Below are positions 20,249 to 27,693 of a DNA stretch of 43,020 bases, piece after piece. Origin of the DNA: Emiliania huxleyi CCMP1516. Lineage: Eukaryota > Haptophyta > Isochrysidales > Noelaerhabdaceae. A program made the position numbers and the translations under genes. A model generated the notes under the pieces. The model had not been told where the DNA came from and did no database searches. It saw only the letters and a program-made list of their open reading frames with translations. Position 1 is the first letter of the stretch. Every line of letters begins with the position of its first letter. The stretch is taken from the NCBI RefSeq assembly GCF_000372725.1, contig NW_005198296.1:1597-44616 (forward strand), read 5' to 3'.

Positions 20249-20704
20249 TCACTCGGCCGGCTCCTCGGCTGGCGGCGCTTGACTCGCAAGCGGAGCAGCG
20301 GCCGCGCCCTCTCCTACCGGCGCCGGTGGTGCCGCCGCCTCGTCCTCGACGGCTGCCGGTTCGGGCGCGCTCGCGCTGAACGAGTACTTGGCGTTCGCCT
20401 CGGCGTTGAGCCTTTTGATGTAATCCTGCCCGGGCAGGATCGAGGTTGGCCGTGCAGCCCAGGCCTCAAACTCTGATGGCAGCGGCACCGAGACGGCAGG
20501 GAGCGATGGGAGGTCGAATGCCTCTGCCCGGCGCTGGCTCATCGCTGCGAGGGCGGCCGGCAGTGTCGCGAGCGTCGCGCGACGGCTCGCCGCGGGTGCG
20601 ATGCGGAGCCCGTCCGCCAGGGATAGGGACAGCAACAGCACGCACATCGACACCATATCAGCGGCGGCGTCGGAGATCGAGCCGCAGAAGAAGAGAAAGC
20701 TCAT
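20249..20704 (-). CDS. Small predicted thylakoid-lumen protein
   Basis: The frame runs from an ATG at 20704 (151 residues); an ATG at 20656 (MVSMCVLLLSLSLADGL) gives a cleaner signal peptide and may be the true start. After the signal peptide comes a twin-arginine segment, SRRATLATLPAALAAMSQRR, then AEA before FDLPSL, which is the usual layout of a Tat-dependent lumen signal in secondary plastids. The mature part is short (SEFEAWAARPTSILPGQDY, IKRLNAEANAKYSF) and ends in an Ala/Pro/Glu tail. I cannot assign it to a photosystem subunit family. The closest analogy is the small extrinsic or lumenal subunits, which have this targeting. A LINE insertion begins only 27 bp upstream of the first ATG. 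Confidence 0.65.
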   Translation of the reverse strand: MSFLFFCGSISDAAADMVSMCVLLLSLSLADGLRIAPAASRRATLATLPAALAAMSQRRAEAFDLPSLPAVSVPLPSEFEAWAARPTSILPGQDYIKRLNAEANAKYSFSASAPEPAAVEDEAAAPPAPVGEGAAAAPLASQAPPAEEPAE

Positions 20705-20740
20705 GCCGTGCTCCAAGTGCGATCGAAATCAAGGGACATT

Positions 20741-20779
20741 ATCCCATCGCTCCTTCTCTCTTTTCTTTCTTTCTTTCTT
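20741..20779 (+). mobile_element. Ultra-truncated LINE tail, 39 bp
   Basis: This segment (ATCCCATCGCTCC then TTTTC repeats) resembles only the last ~40 bases of the LINE 3' end. It is bounded by AGGGACATT at 20732-20740 and again at 20780-20788. It is best read as a minimal insertion whose right-hand target duplication was then hit by LINE copy 3. Confidence 0.6.
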
Positions 20780-20790
20780 AGGGACATTCT

Positions 20791-21942
20791 GCACCCGAAG
20801 GGGAACCCAGCGCCAGCATCATCCGTGGAGGTACAAGTGTTCGAAGAGAGAGTGGACCTGAGCAACGATATGACTTGGCGGCAAATGATCGCAGTGGGCG
20901 TCAGAAGAGTCATCCTTGCGCGAGGAGAGCTCGATAAACTCGAGGGGCCAAAATATGCCGCGAGGAGGGCAGAGTTGCGCCAAAAGGCGGGAGAATACAG
21001 AAGCCGCGAGAGCACGGGATCGGCAGGCGGCGGCAGCGTCGCAGGACGAGGCAGATGAGAGCGACGCGACAGAGGAGGAAACGACAGGAAGGAGGGAGAA
21101 TGCTCGACGGGAGGGATGGGCTGCCTGAAGTGGACATTGGGCGCGTGGTGGGGTGGGAAAACGTAGGAATGTCACTGACTCGGGCGGGCGTAGAGCGGGA
21201 AGTGTCCTGCGTTAATTCTTTTTTGAAGTACGCCTCGAAGTTGCTTTGTCAGCCTCTCTCCCGACTGGAAGAGCCCCCCCCCCCGCCCCCCCTCCCCAAC
21301 CTTTCACGCCCCCCCCCCCCCGTCGAGCCGAGGCGGCGCACACACCCCCTGCTTTCTCCTGCAGGTGGAGGAAAGGCGCAATTCAGAATGATGGGCTTGC
21401 CCATCCCGGAGTGGTTCGATCCCACACAAACCCGAGACGGTGACGGGAAGCGTACGGCGGTCTCAGGCCCGTCAGGCCCAGTGAGGTAGTGCGCCAGTCT
21501 AACCCGGATCCTGCTGAACAAGCTCCTCTTGTAGCTCGATCGGTCACACCGCCATCGCCGTCGGGGAGAGGGGGGACGACACTGCCTCGGCAGCGTGCAC
21601 CTCGATCCTGCACCGTGTTTGTTATGACCCCCCCCAATGAACACACCAGTGAGGGAGGGCGAGACGATCGTGGGGTCCCGTACCATGCGGAACTGACCCT
21701 ATCCAGTGCTCAAGTGCTCAAGGAGGGAGAACGACGAGAGTGGGACGACCGCGAGGTGGCATGAAGGTTGCAGCGAGAATCGGCGAGGGACTGCGAAGGG
21801 AGATAGAAAGAGGCAGACGACCAAGGGTTAGGGTAGGCGAGGGCTAACACCACACTCCTCTCCTTAAAATCCCTGTGTGGTGGCGGCGTGCCGTCCTCCC
21901 CTCCCTCCCTTGGCTTCTCTGTTTTCTTTCTTTCTTTCTTTA
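20791..21942 (+). mobile_element. LINE copy 3 with 11-bp target duplication
   Basis: The copy begins at GCACCCGAAG (equivalent to 11257 of copy 1) and ends in the (TTTC)n tail. The exact direct repeat AGGGACATTCT flanks it at 20780-20790 and 21943-21953. It encodes the conserved peptide VDLSNDMTWRQMIAVGV near 20,853. A further insertion (21,101-21,719) interrupts it. It separates the lumenal-protein gene from the glycosyltransferase gene, whose 5' ends would otherwise be about 50-120 bp apart. Confidence 0.9.
21101..21719. mobile_element. 619-bp insertion nested in LINE copy 3
   Basis: The LINE text breaks off at 21100 and resumes at 21732. The 12-bp direct repeat AAGGAGGGAGAA is present at 21089-21100 and 21720-21731, so the intervening 619 bp are an insertion with target duplication. 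It has no long ORF and contains two long C-runs (near 21,272 and 21,310). It ends in AGTGCTCAAGTGCTC, a short tandem repeat of the kind seen at SINE tails. GTGGTTCGATCCCAC near 21,411 looks like a tRNA T-arm/B-box. A SINE is the best guess; the class is unproven. Confidence 0.7.
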
Positions 21943-22047
21943 AGGGACATTCTTTAGTTCCAGAAATGGTTCTAAAGAAAGAGCCGCCAAAAGAAACCAA
22001 ACCTCAAGCAAAAGAAACCATGCGTCACCTCCGCGCGCTCCACCCAG

Positions 22048-23453
22048 AGCCATCGCCCTCGACGCCACATTCGGTGTCGTTGCGATCTGCAGCCCCGACT
22101 ACGCCGCCAGCTCGGGCTTCCTCGCCGCGCTTCGCGCGTACGCGAGCCGGCACGGCCTGCAGACCCACCTGCACGAGGCGTCGCTGCTGCCGAAGAGGTC
22201 CATCCCGCTCGCCTACTCCAAGCTGCCGGCGCTGGTGCAGGCCCACGCGCAGTCGACGGCCACTTGGCTGTGGTGGGTTGACTGCGACACGGCCATCCTC
22301 GACGAGAGGCGGCCGCTCAGCGACGTCCTGGCTGCTGCGCTCACCGCCGCGGCTGAAAGCGGCGACACCGCCAACGGCGTTGCGAGCGATGACGGCGGAA
22401 GGAGGTGGAGGCCTGCGATAGCAGCGGGCACCCGCGCCGCAGCCACCCCCGAGCTGCTCATCGCGTACGAGCCGTGGGGCGTGGACAGCAGAATCGAGGA
22501 GCCGGAGGAGCCGTCTCCGAAGCGGTCGATCCACGAGCTCTTGCGCAAGAGACGCGGCGCGGTCGCTGCGGCGCAGGCGAGGCTGGGCCACCCGATCAAC
22601 ACGGGCTCCTTCTTCCTGCGCCGCGGACCCTGGGCCGAGGCGCTGCTCCGGCGCTGGTGGGCCGCGTGCAACGAGACGATTCGGATCGGCCACCGGTGCG
22701 GCTCGCACCGCCCCGCTGTAGCAGTAGCACCGCTGCACCGCCCGCGGCAGGAGCAGCGCCGGCAGCGCGCCCCCATCTCGGCCGTGTGAGGAGGGAGGTT
22801 CGACGCCCGTAGGCGGGCCGCGCCGCTCTGGGACCAGAGTGCGCTGCAGCGCCTCCCCGACTTTGCGCCGCCGCCGCTCGGTCACACCGGACCGTACCAC
22901 GTCGGCGCCGGCGGCGCCGGCGTCGCGCTGCCACACGCACCGTTCAACGAGCAGCTGTGCGGGCCGCGCCCCCTCTCTCGCCCTCTCCAGGTCGCCTCGC
23001 CGCCGCCGCCCCACCACCACCCCGCCCCGCCGCCGCGCCAGGTGCGCCTCCGCCGCCTCGCCGCCGTCCCTGCTCTGCAGCCCGCCTCACGGAAGCAATG
23101 GCTGCGCTCGGCCCGCGCCCTTCCTACTCCACCTCTCCCGCGGGCGATCCTCCCTCGGTCGGTGCTCGCCCGACTGGGTGCAAGGCATCCCTCCCGAGTA
23201 CAAGTCGTGGCTGCGCGAGGCGGCGGCGCCCGCCGGCCTCGGCTTCGCGGCGCTCCGCCTCGCCTGCTGCAACAAGTTCCCGCTGCGCGGCCAGCTGGCG
23301 CGGAGAGTTGAGGGCGCTCTGGGTGTGCAAGACAGTGAGGTGTGGGCGCGGGTCGGCGCGGCGGTGCCAAACGAGACGGCGCGGGAGGCGGCGCGCGAGT
23401 GGTACCGTAGGTACAAGCACATGGCGAGAAGGGAGGAGCCGAGTGTCAGTTGA
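22048..23453 (+). CDS. Putative glycosyltransferase (GT34-like), 5' end unresolved
   Basis: Exons as read are: up to 22695, 22813 to about 22958, and about 23185-23453. Intron 1 (GTGCGG...GTAG, 117 bp) is phase 2 and exact; the second junction (possibly GC...AAG, 226 bp) is tentative. The protein has TFGVVAICSPDYAAS, SIPLAYSKLPALVQ, WLWWVDCDTAI (a DxD-type nucleotide-sugar site), LGHPINTGSFFLRRGPWAE, LLRRWW, WDQSALQRLPDF and FNEQLC, an order typical of GT34-like (GMA12/MNN10) transferases. It would act in the Golgi, but I see no signal anchor. No ATG exists in the coding frame: the two nearby ATGs (21966, 22020) are out of frame, and an acceptor-like CACCCAG precedes 22048. Either a 5' exon is hidden or the LINE insertion directly upstream removed the start. 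Confidence 0.65.
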
Positions 23454-23826
23454 GACGCTTGAGTGTAGTTGCGAGAGGCCTATACGGCTCTGTTGAGACC
23501 GCACAGTACGATCGCGCAGTACTAGTTCATTGACCATTACTTGGAGTTTTCCCGAACCCTCGAAGCTGGAACCGTGTGGAAGCGGCGCGGCGCGCGTGTT
23601 AGCTATTAGCTATTCGTATTATAGCATTCTTTAGCAACGCGGCGGAGCGCGGAGGCAGCCGGAGGGACACGTAGCACGTCGCAGTGCGTACGAATGAAAG
23701 AGGGTGCTCGAAGGAGCTCAAAGGCGGAAGGGGGGGCTGACTTTTGAGCCAGAGAGCATGACACGCGTCGCTACTACATTAAGCGAACTACCACCGAAAG
23801 GGAGAGCAACTAGCAAGCCGCATGCG
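23454..23826. other. 3' flank of glycosyltransferase, convergent region
   Basis: This region lies between two convergent genes. No gene or ordered structure is seen apart from a short ATTAGCTATTAG repeat near 23,600. Confidence 0.4.
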
Positions 23827-23944
23827 ACATGCACATGCACAACAACATGTACATGTGCATGGCACATGCAAATGCACATGCACATGCACATGCACAACAA
23901 CAACATGTACATGTGCATGTGCATGTGCATGTGCATGTTGTGTG
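23827..23944. repeat. ACATGC hexamer array forming a long hairpin
   Basis: Arrays of ACATGC/CACATG are followed by their complement GTGCAT arrays. They flank short AACAACAACATGTACAT centres, so each strand can fold into a hairpin of at least 20 bp. The array sits in the 3' flank of the kinase gene. Confidence 0.85.
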
Positions 23945-23982
23945 CCGTAAGTCCCGTAGATCTGGGACTGGGTCAATCGCCC

Positions 23983-26355
23983 TCAATCCGCGCTGTCCTT
24001 GAGCATGGACATGCGTGACGGCGAGTCCGGCAGTTGCACGGTAAACAGCAAGGGGGGAGCTGCAGCTTGAACCCTTGCATCGGGTGCATCAGCTCGCTCT
24101 CGCCCGCTTCGCGGGGCATGCTGTGCAATCGCTTTGGCTTCCACATCCGGAGGCTGCAGGAGCGCTGGCGCCGGCGCCGTTGGTCTTCGCCGCTGCCAAG
24201 TGGGAGTGACGTGCGCTTGCTTGGTCTGAGCGGCGCCTCCCGGCCGATTGGCCGCCTCGGGCTCCACGGTGAACTTCGGCTGATTGGCCACCTCGTGGAC
24301 GGTGAATACTGCGGGCTGTGCCGACGCAGATGCAAGTGCTGGTCGTCCGCAAGCGGCGTTCGTCGATTCCGGTGGGATCAACAAGCTGTCGTTGCCGCTG
24401 GCCAAGCCCGCGACCGCTGGCGATGTGGGCGCCGCATCATGCACAGGCGGAGATGATGGGCTCGCTCGTCTCGACCACGGCGACGATCGTGCGCTGGATC
24501 TGGAGCTTGTTGTGCCTACATATAACAACGGGAACGATTTGGCGGTATGAGAGTGCTAAGCGAGTGAAAACCACCCTCGCCCAATTGCGAACCCGAGTCT
24601 GGCGACGTGGCGCTGCCATCGCTCTTGTCACCGCCACGGAGGGATCGCCACACACTGCCGATGCCCCACCGCCTCTCTGCCGACCGCGCACCACCTCCGC
24701 TCTTCTCAGCTTTCTCGGCCGCACGGCCTGCCTGGACTTGCTCTGATCCCACCCCGACGTGGGATCTTTGCGCCGTCGCAATCCCTGCCGGCGCCAGCGC
24801 AGCGTCGCCCTCGCTGCGTAGATCTGCACCCAGACTGATGGCAAGCGGTGCTGTACCTCTAGGCTGGATCGGCGTCTCTTGTGGTGGCAGGGGCGAGCTG
24901 GATGGCGACGGCAGTTGAAGTGCTGGGGCGGTCTGCAGCCTTGCAGGCGAAGGCGCCACGACAAAGAACGGAGTGCTGCCCTTTCCCTCAGTCGGCACTT
25001 GGCCATTGGGTGACTCAAATGGCAAACCATGCCCGTGCAACGTCAGCTCATCACCCTCTGAAGTCTCGAAAGCACCCGGTTGCTGTGGTGTGAGAGGCCG
25101 GATGGGAGAGGAGACATCACGAGCGACGGCTCCCGCCTGGCCCGACGCAATACCTGGTGCTGGTGCTTCCAAAGCGTCCGTGCGCGACTGCGAGCTGGTC
25201 CGATACCCGCGCTGGATCAATCTAGCGGCGCCTTGGAGAGCGCCAAGTTGGCACTGTAGGCCATCGAGCGCTAGGCGCCTCTCGGGGTCGCCGTGCAGGA
25301 GGGCGTGCCTGCGGGTGAAAGCAAGCGCGGCGTCGGTAGGTCTATGGGGATGGGAGACACTTGGACGGGTCGCTGTGCACGTGTCGGCTAGACGGCACAG
25401 CGAGGGCGGGTGCGGGCTCGAAGCCAGCGCAGCATGGTCGTATGCCCCTGCGCGCAACACTTCGCAACGGGTCGGCCTCGGGGGCAGCCTCGGGGAAAGG
25501 CATCGGGTGTACGCGCGCCTGTCGTTATTGCCATCACTAGCGCGCCGAGCGCTCCGTTTGGCGCGCTGAAGGGCCGCTTGAGCGTGAGAAGCTCAAAGAG
25601 GATGACCCCGAGCGCCCAGACGTCACTCGGTTGTGAGTAGGGCAAGCCGCGCACTAGCTCGGGCGAGAGGTAGTATGGCGTGCCGCACATAGTCTCGGCG
25701 AGGTGAGTCTCGGTCGAGAAGAGACGCGAGACGCCGAAGTCGCCCAGCTTCACGTTCGGCTCCGCCTCGTCAGTCAGGAAGACGTTTGCCGTCTTGAGGT
25801 CGCGGTGCAGGATTCTGCGAGCGTGGACGTGCCGCAGGGCAGAGGCGAGACCGGCGATGAAGCGCACGACTGTGGCGGTACCGAAGTGCAGCTTGCTCGC
25901 TGCGTTCACCGCGAGTGCATCCGCGAGCGTGCCGCCGGAGGCGTACTCCATCACAATGGTGAGCACCCGCTCAGACACAAATGAGTCTATGTACGCGACG
26001 ATCCGGGGATGCTGGAGCTGGCTCAGGATCTGCACCTCGTTGCGAAGCCTCTCCGGCTCCGCGGCCTCGGACTCGTCCAGCGCGATCTGAGGGCGGACGG
26101 GTGAGGGTCGGGTGGCAGAAATGTGTCGAAGGATGGGCCGCATTGCGCTCCGCTCGCCTCCTTGGCGACGACAAGCTCGCTGCTGGCTGGGTCGCGTAGC
26201 AATATTGCCGATCCGTGCTGTCCGCGCCCGAGCACTCTCAGTCTTGGGAACGAGCCGTAGCGCGTGCGGGCATCCGGCAAGTCGTCCGCGATCACCCCAC
26301 GCATGTATTGATCGTTTCGCCCCGCGAGGGAGAAAACAGGTTCGCTCCTGGCCAT
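23983..26355 (-). CDS. NEK-family Ser/Thr protein kinase with long disordered tail, four exons
   Basis: Exons on the minus strand are 26158-26355, 25461-26086, 24575-25308 and 23983-24515. The joined frame gives about 696 residues. Intron 1 (71 bp) is GCGAGC...CAG, phase 0; intron 2 (152 bp) is GTGTTG...CAG, phase 2; intron 3 (59 bp) is GTGGTT...TAG, phase 1. Kinase motifs in order are LGRGQHGSA (glycine loop), VVAKE (catalytic Lys), EVQILSQLQHPRIVAYIDSF, IVMEYASGGTL, HRDLKTANVFL (catalytic Asp), VKLGDFGVSR, MCGTPYYLSPELVRG, SDVWALGVILFELLTLKRPF and LLHGDPERR. The GTPYYLSPE and WALG phrases are those of NIMA-related kinases, which act on cilia and the mitotic cycle. The last ~420 residues are Ser/Pro/Ala-rich and probably disordered. 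The gene is transcribed divergently from the DUF3431-type gene. Confidence 0.85.
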
Positions 26356-26544
26356 AGAGAACACGCCTGCGTCCGATCACGTTACACTGGCGAGAAGAGG
26401 CTCTCTCGGCTACGGGACCGGCCCCAGCTTCGGCTGAGGGCTGACAAGCTGCCGAGCCCAAATCACTGTGAGAGTCGTGATTTCTTGTTGGTTAATAAAA
26501 ATATCTCTCTCTGGCGAGGCACTCCACGCAGCGGGGTACCCCAT

Positions 26545-26568
26545 GCTACCCAAGCTCAATTTTATATA
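26545..26568 (-). promoter_or_regulatory. Core promoter of the NEK gene (TATA plus GCTTGGGTAGC)
   Basis: Read on the minus strand, TATATAAAA (26560-26568) is followed 6-7 bases later by GCTTGGGTAGC (26545-26555). It is about 190 bp upstream of the NEK ATG. The same two words at the same spacing stand at 27596-27620 on the plus strand in front of the divergent gene, which supports a real core promoter with a shared start-site motif. Confidence 0.6.
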
Positions 26569-26581
26569 GCAGGGCCCGCCC

Positions 26582-26610
26582 CCTGTTCAGTCTAGCGTAG
26601 ACTGAACAGG
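26582..26610. repeat. Perfect 13-bp hairpin with 3-nt loop
   Basis: CCTGTTCAGTCTA (26582-26594), GCG, TAGACTGAACAGG (26598-26610). It lies just upstream of the TATA element of the NEK gene. It has no counterpart on the other side of the palindrome. It may be an operator-like site or a small foldback. Confidence 0.75.
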
Positions 26611-26723
26611 CGCTCGTGCAAGCCCTACCGCATCCGAAAGTCGCATCTGAGGCGGCGGGCCCCCGTGGCGTGACCCAGCGGAGCACTCCTTCGCCGCTCG
26701 TCATGATCGGTAATGTCCGAGCA

Positions 26724-27443
26724 GCTGTGCGGACGGCTTCTTGTCGCTCTCGTCGAGAGCGTTTTGGCGGCCCGGCGGGTGGGAGAATCTGTGTGGTCTG
26801 ATGTGTCACTGTGTACGTCACATCAGTCTTGATAACAAGCACGGTCAATCCGTCAAAGCGATACACTCGTTCCTATCTCGCTGGAGGGCTGGCACGGAGC
26901 TCTGTACCGACAAACAGGAAGAGCCGAGCGGCAAGAAGGGCTCGATGGGGAGCGAGAAGCGTCAGAAGAGCTTCAGGTGGGACCTGAAGTCCGTCGTGAC
27001 GCTCTTATTTCCCCCCAGGTTTGACCGCGCAGCTTTCAAAACTCGACGATATCTTCCGGAAAGACTGAACTTCCCGCAAGCTCGGCAGCATGAGAGGCGC
27101 AGAGAGGCTGCGAGTGCTCGACGAGTCTTGCGAGCTGCGCGGTCAAACCTGGGGGGAACCGACCGCATCAGGGCGGATTTCCGAAACCTCCGTGAGCACC
27201 TTTGACGGCTCTCGCTCCCCATCGAGCTCTTCTTGCCGGACGGCTCTTCCTGTTTGTCGGTACAGAGCTCCGTGCCAGCCCTCCAGCGAGATAGGAACGA
27301 GTGTATCGCTTTGACGGATTGACCGTGCTTGTTATCAAGACCGATGTGACGTACACAGTGACACATCAGACCACACAGATTCTCCCACCCGCCGGGCCGC
27401 CAAAACGCTCTCGACGAGAGCGACAAGAAGCCGTCCGCACAGC
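26724..27443. repeat. 720-bp inverted repeat (palindrome) between divergent genes
   Basis: The sequence from 26724 (GCTGTGCGGACGG...) is repeated in reverse complement ending at 27443. The outer ~240 bases of each arm differ at only a handful of positions. The inner part is more diverged but still paired (TTTCCCCCCAGGTTTGACCGC against GCGGTCAAACCTGGGG). The unpaired centre is about 27,035-27,135. Both strands therefore encode the same meaningless frame. No target duplication is seen. It could be an inverted duplication of an upstream regulatory block or a foldback element. Confidence 0.95.
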
Positions 27444-27595
27444 AAGCCGGTGGAGCCGAGCGCGCGGAATCGACGATGGCGTGCCGGCCATGGGCCCGGA
27501 CGAAGGTCCTGGCTCGAAAACGCGAGCAGAGGCTGCCGTGTGGGGCCACGGCGAGCCTCGGGCGAGAAAGACAGCTCTCGGTAGAGAGGAGCTGC

Positions 27596-27620
27596 TATAT
27601 AAAAATCCGGCTTGGGTAGC
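27596..27620 (+). promoter_or_regulatory. Core promoter of the DUF3431-type gene (TATA plus GCTTGGGTAGC)
   Basis: TATATAAAAA (27596-27605) is followed by GCTTGGGTAGC (27610-27620), 74 bp before the ATG at 27694. It mirrors the minus-strand pair at 26545-26568 around the same centre (about 27,083) to within a few bases. This placement makes 27694 a better start than the upstream in-frame ATG at 27490. Confidence 0.65.
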
Positions 27621-27693
27621 GCCCGGGGGGCGAGGAAATCGAGATGCGGCGCCTGTAGAGGCCATCCAGGGCCGTGTCGGCAGCCTTGCCGAT

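Noticed and set aside
21520..21620. tRNA gene inside the nested insertion
   Set aside because: TAGCTCGATCGG resembles an A-box and a CTCGATCC follows, but no cloverleaf with a proper acceptor stem can be drawn; at most it is tRNA-derived SINE sequence.
26741..27549. Matching proteins of about 150-195 residues on both strands of the palindrome
   Set aside because: Identical peptides on opposite strands simply follow from the inverted repeat; there is no ATG-initiated frame or domain.
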